Shown here piece after piece: positions 10,355 to 18,102 of a DNA stretch of 48,814 nt. This stretch comes from Candidatus Omnitrophota bacterium (GTDB taxonomy: Bacteria; Omnitrophota; Gorgyraeia; Zapsychrales; Fredricksoniimonadaceae), in NCBI GenBank assembly GCA_028870995.1, contig JAGWOI010000017.1, positions 1-48,814 on the forward strand, given 5' to 3'. The position numbers and the translations under genes were made by a program. Within the stretch, counting starts at the first letter, position 1, and every line of letters starts with the position of its first letter. The notes beneath the pieces are model-generated. The model was not told where the DNA came from, made no database searches, and saw only the letters and a program-made list of their open reading frames with translations.

Positions 10355-10657
10355 TTAAACCAGTTTGGTTATACAAAAGATCAAAACCGCCAGGGTGATA
10401 ATTAAAAGCATGCCGGAAGGCATGAATTTGCGGGTTTTGAGGAGTCGTGAAGTGAAGCTTAACGTCAACAAGGCATTGACACAGGTCAGGAATATCCAGC
10501 CGGGTTTGGGAGACACGCTTGTGATCCAAACGCCGGCAAAAATAAGGATGCCGCTGATCAGCCCCGCAATGAGCGAGACCTTGCTGCCCTTTTTAAAGCC
10601 CATCAGGCCGCCTGCGATGAGAAAAATCCCGTAAATGACTAAAACAACGCTGCTCAT
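10355..10657 (-). CDS. TMEM14-family (UPF0136) membrane protein
   Basis: 100 aa with four short hydrophobic helices. The first half, YGIFLIAGGLMGFKKGSKVS followed by LIAGLISGILIF, matches the TMEM14 pattern (GGxxGxxKxGSxxSLxAGxxxG). In animals TMEM14C is a mitochondrial inner-membrane protein needed for heme synthesis and proposed to move protoporphyrinogen IX. Here the gene overlaps the end of hemA by 4 bp (its ATG is in the ATGA of the hemA stop side) and precedes atpZ by 10 bp. A role in porphyrin handling is an attractive inference; bacterial members are largely uncharacterised. Confidence 0.82.
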   Translation of the reverse strand: MSSVVLVIYGIFLIAGGLMGFKKGSKVSLIAGLISGILIFAGVWITSVSPKPGWIFLTCVNALLTLSFTSRLLKTRKFMPSGMLLIITLAVLIFCITKLV

Positions 10658-11724
10658 ATGGTTTGATCCATGTCCTGGATTGAAAAGAAATCCGAATCTG
10701 GGTTTTGCTGCAATTTGGCGATCTTATTATTGAATTCGACGATTTTCCGGGCGATGATGGCTTCCACCTGACTGACGGCACCGGCCCGTTTCCTCATATT
10801 ATGGTCTACAACCTCGTGCAGGTCATCGATCGCGCTTAAATGGACATGCTCCAAGCTTTTGACTTCAGGGTCGATGTTGCGGGGCATGGAAATGTCGATC
10901 AGGACAAGCCTGCGTCCTTGACGCAGCTCCATGATGCCGGAAATTTTCTCCTTATCGAGGATGTAGTGCGGAGCGCCGACCGCGCAAAAACAAATGTCCA
11001 CCTCGCTTAGGATCTCCTTGATGTTCCAGAAAGAAGCCGGGATGCCGTTATATTTGGCGGCCAGGCTTTCCGCTTTTTCGCCGGTACGGTTCATCAGGTA
11101 AACCTTCTTAACGCCGAGGTCATACAGATGATTAAGGGCGATTTCTCCCATTTTACCGGCACCGATGACCAGCACCGAGCGTTCCTGAAGGCTGCCTAAG
11201 TATTTTTCGGCCATTTTAATGGCGGCCCATGAAATGGAAGAGCCGCCATGGCTGATATCGGTCTCCTGCTGAGCTTTTTTCCCGGTGCGCACAGCCATAT
11301 TGGTCAGGATATTGAAATACCGCGACAGGCTTGAGGCCTGCTGCGCCCGTTCCATGGAGAGCTTGACCTGTCCCAGGATCTGCTTTTCGCCCAGCATCAG
11401 GGACTCCAAACCGCAGCTTACCCTTAAAAGATGTTCAAGGGCAGCGGTCCCCTCGTGGGTATAAATATAGGAAGCCGGGTCAAAATCGAAATTCATCTTT
11501 TTGACCCGGGCGATCATGGACGCGATAAAAGCGGCATCAATGGTTTTATCAAGACGTTTCAGGTAGACTTCGGTGCGGTTGCAAGTTGAGAGCACAAAAC
11601 ATTCGGTGACCAAGGGATGATTTTTAAGTTCGCTTAACAACAGGTCCTGTTGGGAAGGACTCAAATAGAACTTTTCCCGGATCTCAATGGGCGCTGTTTT
11701 ATGGCTTAAACCGGCGATCAACAT
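10654..11724 (-). CDS. hemA: Glutamyl-tRNA reductase
   Basis: First committed enzyme of C5-pathway heme synthesis; it reduces glutamyl-tRNA(Glu) to glutamate-1-semialdehyde with NADPH. The true start is the ATG at 11724 (MLIAGLSHKTAPIEIREKF), since family members begin at this strand; the longer open frame adds 19 unrelated residues. The catalytic cysteine is C48 in LSTCNRTE, GLESLMLGEKQILGQVK is intact, and the NADPH fold has VLVIGAGKMG. At 356 aa it is shorter than the usual 410-450 because the C-terminal dimerisation helices are cut down. It overlaps the TMEM14-family gene and follows the response-regulator gene by 68 bp. Confidence 0.95.
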   Translation of the reverse strand: MLIAGLSHKTAPIEIREKFYLSPSQQDLLLSELKNHPLVTECFVLSTCNRTEVYLKRLDKTIDAAFIASMIARVKKMNFDFDPASYIYTHEGTAALEHLLRVSCGLESLMLGEKQILGQVKLSMERAQQASSLSRYFNILTNMAVRTGKKAQQETDISHGGSSISWAAIKMAEKYLGSLQERSVLVIGAGKMGEIALNHLYDLGVKKVYLMNRTGEKAESLAAKYNGIPASFWNIKEILSEVDICFCAVGAPHYILDKEKISGIMELRQGRRLVLIDISMPRNIDPEVKSLEHVHLSAIDDLHEVVDHNMRKRAGAVSQVEAIIARKIVEFNNKIAKLQQNPDSDFFSIQDMDQTI

Positions 11725-11792
11725 AAAATAAATCCAATGATGGCCAAAAGGTATAACGCATATTACCAAAATATCGGCCACCAGGCAAATTT

Positions 11793-12590
11793 TTAAATGA
11801 TAAAGTTGAATTCGCGTCGGTAGATATTGATGAGATTCAGGAAATTGGCAGGATTAAAGGCCCCTATGTGCTCCTTGGACCCGGCTTCCATGGCCAGGGC
11901 CTTCATATATTGGATTTCCATCATCTGGACTTGCACGGCGATGTATTCTTTGTTCCTGAAGGCGGCGTAATAAGTCAGGATAACTGAATTCTTCAGCTCC
12001 GGTACCGCCTTTATCCTTTTGATGAGCTCATCGGCGGTCATCCCAGGCGCCAGCAGGTCGATGGCGATCACGTCCGGAGCATATTTAACGGCATCAACCA
12101 GGCAGGCATCGTTGTTGTCGGCATAACAGCCCATCCAGTACCGGTCATATTTAAGCAGTTGCCGGCATTCAGTCAAGATTTCAGGATTGCCGCTGATAAG
12201 CACCTTGGACCTTTGTAGCTGCATCAGCTGTGAAAAATTGAGCTTGTTCCTGACCATCCTTTCCAGCTCGTTCATGTTCACCGGCTTGTCAAGAAAGTCC
12301 TTAATTCCAAGGAACATGAAGGACTCCTCCATGCGGTGTTTTTCGGTCATGACAACGATGGGGATGGACTGGGTCTCTTCGTCATGCCTGATGGCCTTGC
12401 ACAGTTCGTAGCCGCTGATGACGGGAGTCATGGCATCGGTGATGATCAAATCGGGGGTTTTGTCCTTGGCCATGCGGAAACCCAGCATGCCGTCACGGGC
12501 GTGAAGTGTTTCAAACCCTATGGATGAAAGCCTATCCTGGGCTTGGGTAGCGGTGCTCTCTTCTTTGTCGACAACAAGTATTTTATTCAT
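11793..12590 (-). CDS. Response-regulator-like protein with two receiver-type domains, no output domain
   Basis: 265 aa if started at the ATG at 12590 (MNKILVVDKEESTATQAQDR). Residues 1-120 form a receiver with phosphoacceptor D52 (LIITDAMTPVISGYELC) and the conserved lysine in GIKDFLDKPV. Residues about 135-235 look like a second, degenerate receiver (KVLISGNPEILTECRQLL, then VIAIDLLAPGMTADELIKRI). The tail (HIGAFNPANFLNLINIYRRE) has no DNA-binding motif. The frame is open upstream to a TTG at 12674; neither start has a good SD. It heads the hemA-atp gene run just below a strong promoter, so it may sense or tune respiration by protein contact. No partner kinase lies beside it. Confidence 0.7.
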   Translation of the reverse strand: MNKILVVDKEESTATQAQDRLSSIGFETLHARDGMLGFRMAKDKTPDLIITDAMTPVISGYELCKAIRHDEETQSIPIVVMTEKHRMEESFMFLGIKDFLDKPVNMNELERMVRNKLNFSQLMQLQRSKVLISGNPEILTECRQLLKYDRYWMGCYADNNDACLVDAVKYAPDVIAIDLLAPGMTADELIKRIKAVPELKNSVILTYYAAFRNKEYIAVQVQMMEIQYMKALAMEAGSKEHIGAFNPANFLNLINIYRREFNFII

Positions 12591-12692
12591 CGTTTCGGCA
12601 GCCAGGCTGTCCTTGGGGTTGGACCCTATAGCTTTGCGTCCTTGCCTTCCGGCAAGTTTGCTATTATCGATCAATGAACTACTCTTACTGCA

Positions 12693-12721
12693 AGTATACC
12701 CGATAAAACCCGAAAAAACAA
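12693..12721 (-). promoter_or_regulatory. Strong sigma70-type promoter for the response regulator-hemA-atp gene run
   Basis: On the minus strand TTGTTT (12716-12721) is separated by exactly 17 bp from TATACT (12693-12698). Transcription would begin near 12686, about 95 nt before the ATG at 12590. Directly upstream of the -35 box lie two tandem copies of an 11-bp sequence, CTGATCCCAGG (12728-12749), which overlap the mobA stop. The two hexamers with ideal spacing are among the best matches in the window. Confidence 0.6.
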
Positions 12722-12727
12722 ATCCAG

Positions 12728-12749
12728 CCTGGGATCAGCCTGGGATCAG
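12728..12749 (-). repeat. Two tandem 11-bp direct repeats upstream of the -35 box
   Basis: CTGATCCCAGG occurs twice head to tail on the minus strand, followed by a partial third CTG-GAT. The period of 11 bp places both copies on one face of the helix, 6 bp upstream of the TTGTTT hexamer. This fits a binding site for an activator dimer, but a chance tandem duplication, or part of a weak terminator for mobA, cannot be excluded. Confidence 0.5.
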
Positions 12750-13333
12750 CTTGGTTTTTTAAACCCCTCGTATTCCTGGGGGGTATTGATATTGTCCAGC
12801 CAGTGAGGGTCGTTTTGCTTGAGCAGGCAGATATCGCTTTGGATCAGGACTTTGCGCGGACAACGAAGACCTTCCTTAAATAACCTGAGGATGGCCCCGT
12901 ACGCTTGTCCCTCCCAGATGGCGCAAAGCGGTTCCGGAAGGCCATCATAGGTGCTGATGAAGGCGGTTGCCGTTTTGGCGGATACCCTCCCATCGATCAG
13001 TACCTGAAGAGCCTCGTTGTTGATCAAGGGCAGGTCGCAGGCCACAACCAGCCAGCCGCAGCCTGGGTATTCCTTCATGGTCGACAGGATGCCTCCCAAA
13101 GGACCCTGGCCTGCGAATGCGGGGTCGTCATTGATAAAGGGCAGGCCTTTATAAGGCTTTTGGTCGGCCCTTTTCGACAGGAAAACCCCGGCACAGTATT
13201 GTTGAAGGAGTTCATGGATGAATTCGACCTGGGGCTTGCCGTGGAATTCAAGCAGAGCCTTGTCGTGCCCCATGCGCTTGCTATACCCGCCAGCTAAAAT
13301 AAGGCCAAAGAGTTTGGGATTTGTAGCTTTCAT
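12746..13333 (-). CDS. mobA: Molybdenum cofactor guanylyltransferase
   Basis: Adds GMP to molybdopterin to form the guanine dinucleotide cofactor used by DMSO-reductase-family enzymes. 195 aa from the ATG at 13333 (MKATNPKLFGLILAGGYSKR). The nucleotide-binding loop LILAGGYSKRMGHDKALL, the segment GPLGGILSTM and the metal-binding aspartate in VVACDLPL are all present. The start lies inside the 3' end of moeA with a 53-bp overlap in another frame, which is long for coupled genes; a later start would cut into the P-loop, so the overlap appears real. Last gene of the heme/molybdenum cofactor operon. Confidence 0.93.
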   Translation of the reverse strand: MKATNPKLFGLILAGGYSKRMGHDKALLEFHGKPQVEFIHELLQQYCAGVFLSKRADQKPYKGLPFINDDPAFAGQGPLGGILSTMKEYPGCGWLVVACDLPLINNEALQVLIDGRVSAKTATAFISTYDGLPEPLCAIWEGQAYGAILRLFKEGLRCPRKVLIQSDICLLKQNDPHWLDNINTPQEYEGFKKPS

Positions 13334-14444
13334 ACTCGATAAACCCTTCAGCATCGGCCAAGGAGGCAAAGTCGCCGGAACCGCCGGTGGTAACCAGCCG
13401 CCCTTGGTACACGAGTAAGAATTGGGTCAAGTCGGATTGATGATTGATCTTCTCCGATACCGAAATAAATTCTTGTTTGATCTGCAGGCCGACGGCTTTC
13501 TTAAAAAAAGGAATGACATAACGGTAGGCGCAGATTTGGGTCGAAACAGGATTGCCCGGCAGGCCGAAAACAGCCTTACCGTTCTTGGCCAGCCCAAACC
13601 AAAAAGGTTTGCCCGGTTTTTGAGAAACCTTATGGAAGGATTGTTTGACGCCCAATTGTTGAAGCACGCCGGGAACATAATCAAATTCTCCCATGGAAAC
13701 TCCCCCGCTCAGGATGAGGGAATCAAATTTCCTAAGCATGACTGTAAGTCCTTGCCGCATCAATTTTGGATCGTCGCGCAGGTGAAAGATTTCAGTTTCC
13801 GCCAGCTGGGATTGTTCAAGCAACGCCTGCAGCGCATAGGAATTGGACAGGCGGGTTTGGAATTGTTTAACCGGCTTATGAATATCCACTAATTCGTCTC
13901 CGGTCGATATGATCGCAACCTTAGGCAACCGGCTGACCTTGATCCTGGCTTTTCCGACACCAGCGGCGATGCCGATATGGGGCGCCCAAAGCTGCCTGCC
14001 GGATTTGAGCAATATATCCCCTTTTTTACCGTCGGCGCCCTGGGAACGGATAAACTGGTGTTTTTTGATCATGGTCCAGTCCTTGCATCGGGCGCTGTCA
14101 GCTTCTACAACGATCTGTTCCACCGGGATAATGCAATCACAGCCTTTGGGTAAAACGGCGCCGGTCATGATCCGCACGCAGCCGGAAGATTTTTTAAGCG
14201 GTTTGGGTGCCACACCGGCGGGGACAACGGCTTCGATGGGGAAGATACGTTGGCCTTTGGACCAGGATTCGTAGGTAATGGCAATGCCGTCCATAAGACT
14301 TTTATTGAACGGCGGCTGGTCCCGGTCGCTGCTGACGTTTTCCCGCAGCACCCGGCCGACAGCCTTGGACAATTCGATAGTTTCTATAGGAAAAAGCCTG
14401 GCACTCTGCAGGATGATCCTGTGCGCTTCTGAAGGAGAAACCAT
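13281..14444 (-). CDS. moeA: Molybdopterin molybdenumtransferase
   Basis: Inserts molybdate into adenylated molybdopterin. 387 aa, full length. Domain landmarks in order: SDRDQPPFNKSLMDGIAI (substrate region of domain III), CVRIMTGAVLPKGCDCIIPVE (split at MTGA), KVAIISTGDELV and LSGGVSMGEFDYV of the MoCF-binding fold, then FGLPGNPVS near the C-terminal domain. It is 15 bp downstream of hemY and overlaps mobA. Pairing with mobA points to a need for bis-MGD enzymes, none of which is encoded in this window. Confidence 0.95.
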   Translation of the reverse strand: MVSPSEAHRIILQSARLFPIETIELSKAVGRVLRENVSSDRDQPPFNKSLMDGIAITYESWSKGQRIFPIEAVVPAGVAPKPLKKSSGCVRIMTGAVLPKGCDCIIPVEQIVVEADSARCKDWTMIKKHQFIRSQGADGKKGDILLKSGRQLWAPHIGIAAGVGKARIKVSRLPKVAIISTGDELVDIHKPVKQFQTRLSNSYALQALLEQSQLAETEIFHLRDDPKLMRQGLTVMLRKFDSLILSGGVSMGEFDYVPGVLQQLGVKQSFHKVSQKPGKPFWFGLAKNGKAVFGLPGNPVSTQICAYRYVIPFFKKAVGLQIKQEFISVSEKINHQSDLTQFLLVYQGRLVTTGGSGDFASLADAEGFIEYESYKSQTLWPYFSWRV

Positions 14445-14459
14445 AAAAATATTATCTCA

Positions 14460-15698
14460 CTACTTGGCCTGGATGGCAAGGGCCAGGGACCGGGCGTTCT
14501 TGATGCAGTCATTGAAGGAGACGCCGTCCAGATAATTGGCGCACAAATAAAGCCCCGGGATTTGTGCGGTCTCCTGCGCAATGGCATACTTGAGGCTTGG
14601 ATAATTCATTTCGTATTGCGGAATGGCTTGCGGCCAGAATTTGACAAAACCTTCGATCGGGTTGGAAATAAGACCGTAGGTGGTGTCGATTTCCTTGACC
14701 GCCTTGGCCAGGATACGCTCCAGGGTGTCGCTGATAATGCCGGGATTATGCATCCCTCCCAGTAATATGCGCAGCATGACCTGTGTCTTGTCCGCCCTGC
14801 CGTCATAAACATTGCTTTCAATCAAAACACCCAAGATCTCTTTATGTTCCCTGGACGGGATCAAATATCCAAAACCGTCAGGTTTCCTTTTGAAAGAATC
14901 CTGCTTAAAAAGCAGGCCGGCCACAGCCACCGGCGCATAGACGATCTGGGCCAGGGTCTCGCTCAAGGTCGGATTAAGTGCGGCCGTGATTTTGGCCGCG
15001 GCGTATGCCGGCACGGCCAGGATGGTGATGCCTGCCTCAGGGCGGATCGAGGTGACGATGGAGTTTGTTTTGATGTGGTTTTTATAGCGCTCTTCCATGG
15101 CTTGGATGATCTGGCCCATGCCCTCTTTAAAGGAATGCAGACGGCTTTTTTTAAAGCCCTTGCCTTTCAGTTTGGGAAAGGCGCAGCAATGCAGGCGCTC
15201 GATGTCCCCGGCATAAACACCGCTGATAAAAGGGTCCACCAGATTTTCGGCGATAGCTGGTGAAAATCGTCGGCTGACATATTCATAAATGGAACAATCG
15301 GTGGAGACGTTTCTTTTAAACAGGCCTTTGATGAGAGCGCGTTTATCACGCCAGGACAGCAGATCGGATCGGATGAGCCCCGCCGGTGTCATGGGCACAG
15401 GGTACAGCCTCCCGTCAATCTGAACATAGCGCTGGCTGGCTGTAGGAGAGGCGGCGATGAGCTGGCCGGTAAGGCCGAGTTCATCAATGAGCTGCAAGGT
15501 GGCCGGTTGATTGTCAAGAAAACCGTTGGGGCCCCATTCGAAGAGGCAGCCGTCTTTTTTGAAGCTTCGGATGGTGCCGCCGGCGGTGTCTTCCCGTTCG
15601 AACAGCGTAATGTCAGCGGCCTCGCCCAACTGCTGTTTTAAATAGTGCAAAACCGACAAGCCGGATATTCCGCCGCCGATGATAGAAATGCGTTTCAT
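14460..15698 (-). CDS. hemY: FAD-dependent protoporphyrinogen (or coproporphyrinogen) oxidase
   Basis: Six-electron oxidation of a porphyrinogen to the porphyrin, using O2 and FAD. 412 aa. The dinucleotide-binding start MKRISIIGGGISGLSVLHYL and the FEREDTAGGTIRSF segment are typical, as is GPNGFLDNQPATLQLIDELGL (split at GPNGFLDNQP). The C-terminal ALAIQAK region with LYLCANYLDGVSFNDCIKNA is the second FAD contact. The ATG at 15698 overlaps the hemE stop (ATGA); the GTG two codons earlier is less likely. Because hemN is in the same operon, the protoporphyrin route is likelier than the coproporphyrin route. Confidence 0.93.
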   Translation of the reverse strand: MKRISIIGGGISGLSVLHYLKQQLGEAADITLFEREDTAGGTIRSFKKDGCLFEWGPNGFLDNQPATLQLIDELGLTGQLIAASPTASQRYVQIDGRLYPVPMTPAGLIRSDLLSWRDKRALIKGLFKRNVSTDCSIYEYVSRRFSPAIAENLVDPFISGVYAGDIERLHCCAFPKLKGKGFKKSRLHSFKEGMGQIIQAMEERYKNHIKTNSIVTSIRPEAGITILAVPAYAAAKITAALNPTLSETLAQIVYAPVAVAGLLFKQDSFKRKPDGFGYLIPSREHKEILGVLIESNVYDGRADKTQVMLRILLGGMHNPGIISDTLERILAKAVKEIDTTYGLISNPIEGFVKFWPQAIPQYEMNYPSLKYAIAQETAQIPGLYLCANYLDGVSFNDCIKNARSLALAIQAK

Positions 15699-16690
15699 TT
15701 CCACTTGAATTTATGCACCTCATCGACCACCAGCTTGACCTTCATGGGGTTGACGTCCGGCATGATGCCGTGGCTCAGATTAAAGATGTATTTGCGGTGG
15801 CGTGCTTTGGCGGCTTTCAACAGGGCCCGGGTCTCTTCGATCAGGGTCTTGTCGTCCGCGTAAAGGAGCGTATTCAATAAGTTCCCCTGAATGCCCTTCT
15901 TGGTCTTGACCTTCCTGATATCCACGGTTTCGCATACGGAAAGGATTTCCGCCCCGCTTTTTTCCATCAAATCCATCAGGTGCGCGCAATTCTTTAAGTA
16001 ATAAACGGACGGCAGATTGACCGATTTGAAAATTTTTTGAACATAAGGCAGGACAAAGGTTTCGTAATCCTTATGCCGCAGGCTGCCGGCCCAGGTATCG
16101 AAAAGTTGAAAGAGTTTGATGCCGGCTTCTTTTTGCTGCTTTAAGTAGGCAATGCTATTTTCGGTCAGCAAAGCCATTAACTGATGGAAGGCCGCGGGGT
16201 TCTCATACATCATATGGGCATAGCGCGGGCATAGGTAGGTGGCCACGGTAAAAGGAGCACCTGCAAAACCGATCAAGGGAATGGCGGGCGGCAATACCAA
16301 ATTAATGAGTTGAATGGTCCGGGTGAGGTAGTCAAGGCCGCTGTATTTGCCGAGATTTTTCAGATCCCGGTAATGGTGGATGGGATTGCCGATCACAGGG
16401 CCCTTGCCATTGATAAAGTCGATCCTGAAGCCCATGGCCGAAGGCATGGTCAGGATGTCGGCAAAAAGGATGGCCGCATCCACCCCTATGATTTCCAAAG
16501 GCTGCAAGGTGATGGCGCCGGCCGCTTCCGGGTCGCGGAAGAGTTCGGCCAAAGGGCGGTTGCCTTTCAGGGACTGGTATTGGGGCAGATAACGGCCGGC
16601 CTGGCGCATGAACCATACAGGCACGCGTTTGTTTTTGCCCTGGAAGGCCAGTAAAATGTCAGACTGTTCTCGAGAAGCGGCGGTGGGCAT
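15695..16690 (-). CDS. hemE: Uroporphyrinogen decarboxylase
   Basis: Removes four acetate carboxyls from uroporphyrinogen III to give coproporphyrinogen III. 331 aa. The N-terminal active-site segment VPVWFMRQAGRYLPQY is canonical, and the catalytic aspartate lies in ILFADILTMPSAMG. PLIGFAGAPFTVATYL and the C-terminal FNLSHGIMPDV complete the family pattern. The start overlaps the hemN 3' end by 32 bp and its stop overlaps hemY by 4 bp, so translation of the three genes is closely coupled. No unusual residues noted. Confidence 0.97.
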   Translation of the reverse strand: MPTAASREQSDILLAFQGKNKRVPVWFMRQAGRYLPQYQSLKGNRPLAELFRDPEAAGAITLQPLEIIGVDAAILFADILTMPSAMGFRIDFINGKGPVIGNPIHHYRDLKNLGKYSGLDYLTRTIQLINLVLPPAIPLIGFAGAPFTVATYLCPRYAHMMYENPAAFHQLMALLTENSIAYLKQQKEAGIKLFQLFDTWAGSLRHKDYETFVLPYVQKIFKSVNLPSVYYLKNCAHLMDLMEKSGAEILSVCETVDIRKVKTKKGIQGNLLNTLLYADDKTLIEETRALLKAAKARHRKYIFNLSHGIMPDVNPMKVKLVVDEVHKFKWK

Positions 16691-18035
16691 CCTTTTGCCT
16701 TAAATAGTAATCAAACCCCATGCATACGTTGCGAATAAAGATTTTCCCTAAATCGGTAACCACGATCCTCTGCCCGTCTTCCAGAATCAAGCCGTCCTCC
16801 ACGCAATCGCGGATATGCTGCTGTTCCTGGACAAAATAATCTTCAAATTTAGAGGCAAATTTATCAGAAAATAATTTTTTGTCCGCCTGGAATTGGCACA
16901 TCAGGCTGTTGATCACCCACTGGCGCGCCTGATCGTCCCGGCTTAACTGCTTTCCCCTTTCCACGGGAAGGCGGTCTTGGGAAAGACACTTATAGTATTC
17001 TGGCAGGATTTTGATGTTTTGAACATAGGTTTTTTCCAAAAAACCGATGGCGGAGGGGCCTAAACCCAGATACTCGTCCGCCGGTCTTAAGGTGTAACCC
17101 ATGAAATTGCGGTACAGTAAACCTTGGTTAAAGGCCTTGGTCATCTCATCGGTGGTCAGGGCGAAATGGTCCATGGCAATGGCCTGGTAACCGTGTTCCA
17201 ATAAATTCTGGCGTGATTGAAGAAAGATGTCCAGCTTTTCGTCATGGAGGGCAATGGCCTCCAGATTGAATTTGTTCTGGGGTTTGGAGAGCCAAGGCAC
17301 ATAAGCAAAGCTGTACAGGGCGATGCGGTCAGGTTTCAATCCGATGACTGAATCAACGGTTTTCTTGAACGTCACCCTCGTCTGATAAGGCAGCCCATAG
17401 ATGAGGTCATAATTCACTGATTTAAAATTCAGGTTGCGGCACCACTGGTGAACGCGGGCGACCTGTTCGTAAGGCTGAATGCGGTTGATGTCATCCTGTA
17501 CCTTTTCATCGAAATCCTGGACGCCCATGGAAATGCGGTTAAAGCCAAGCTGGCGCAGCACCTCTAGTTTGCTGCGGGTCACGGTCCGGGGGTCCACTTC
17601 AATGGCGATCTCTTCGTTGAAATCGATATCAAAGAGTGATTTGATCCTGGCGAAAAGCCTTTCGCTTTGCTTTTCCGACAAATAGGTGGGCGTTCCCCCG
17701 CCCCAATGCAACTGGCGGATCAATTTCCGGCGGCCGATGGCCCTGGCCACCATATCCATTTCTTTAAACAGGTACTCCAGGAACTCATCCCCCACCTTCT
17801 CTTCTTTGGCGCGGATAACCTTGTTACAGGCGCAAAAATAGCACAGCTGTTCGCAAAAAGGGATATGGATGTAAAGAGAGACGGTTTTGTCGTTTTGGCC
17901 AAAGGCTTTCAGCGCCGCCGTGTACGTGTCGGCGGTGACTTCGGGGGACCACTGCGGTGCCGTGGGATAGCTGGTATACCGCGGGCCTGCGACATCGTAC
18001 TTTTGAAGCATATTTTTATCGATCATCAAGGACAT
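16659..18035 (-). CDS. hemN: Oxygen-independent coproporphyrinogen III oxidase (radical SAM)
   Basis: Converts coproporphyrinogen III to protoporphyrinogen IX without O2. 458 aa from the ATG at 18035. The cluster motif is C61-x3-C65-x2-C68 in PFCEQLCYFCACN, and the upstream RYTSYPTAPQW motif is found in true HemN and not in the heme chaperone HemW. LHWGGGTPTYL and the C-terminal HemN domain (DYYLRQ near the end) agree. The frame is open two codons further to a TTG. First gene of hemN-hemE-hemY-moeA-mobA; a weak hairpin separates it from sdhB. Having HemN beside O2-using HemY implies heme synthesis under changing oxygen. Confidence 0.95.
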   Translation of the reverse strand: MSLMIDKNMLQKYDVAGPRYTSYPTAPQWSPEVTADTYTAALKAFGQNDKTVSLYIHIPFCEQLCYFCACNKVIRAKEEKVGDEFLEYLFKEMDMVARAIGRRKLIRQLHWGGGTPTYLSEKQSERLFARIKSLFDIDFNEEIAIEVDPRTVTRSKLEVLRQLGFNRISMGVQDFDEKVQDDINRIQPYEQVARVHQWCRNLNFKSVNYDLIYGLPYQTRVTFKKTVDSVIGLKPDRIALYSFAYVPWLSKPQNKFNLEAIALHDEKLDIFLQSRQNLLEHGYQAIAMDHFALTTDEMTKAFNQGLLYRNFMGYTLRPADEYLGLGPSAIGFLEKTYVQNIKILPEYYKCLSQDRLPVERGKQLSRDDQARQWVINSLMCQFQADKKLFSDKFASKFEDYFVQEQQHIRDCVEDGLILEDGQRIVVTDLGKIFIRNVCMGFDYYLRQKDAHRRFSRTV

Positions 18036-18081
18036 TTGCAATTAGGATATCAAATCCGGAAGAGTTTTCCAAGGATGATTA

Positions 18082-18102
18082 GAAAACAAGCAGGTCCTGC
18101 TT
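18082..18102 (-). terminator. Weak hairpin after the succinate dehydrogenase operon
   Basis: At 18088-18102 AAGCAGG and CCTGCTT form a short palindrome directly after the sdhB stop. On the minus strand it is followed by GTTTTC. The stem is only 5-6 bp once a loop is allowed, so termination would be leaky, but its placement between sdhB and hemN fits a boundary or attenuation point. Confidence 0.35.

Noticed and set aside
12722-12760. Terminator at the end of mobA
   Set aside because: A T-run follows, but the repeat is direct and not inverted; the best stem is only a few pairs with bulges. It is better read as a repeat above a promoter.
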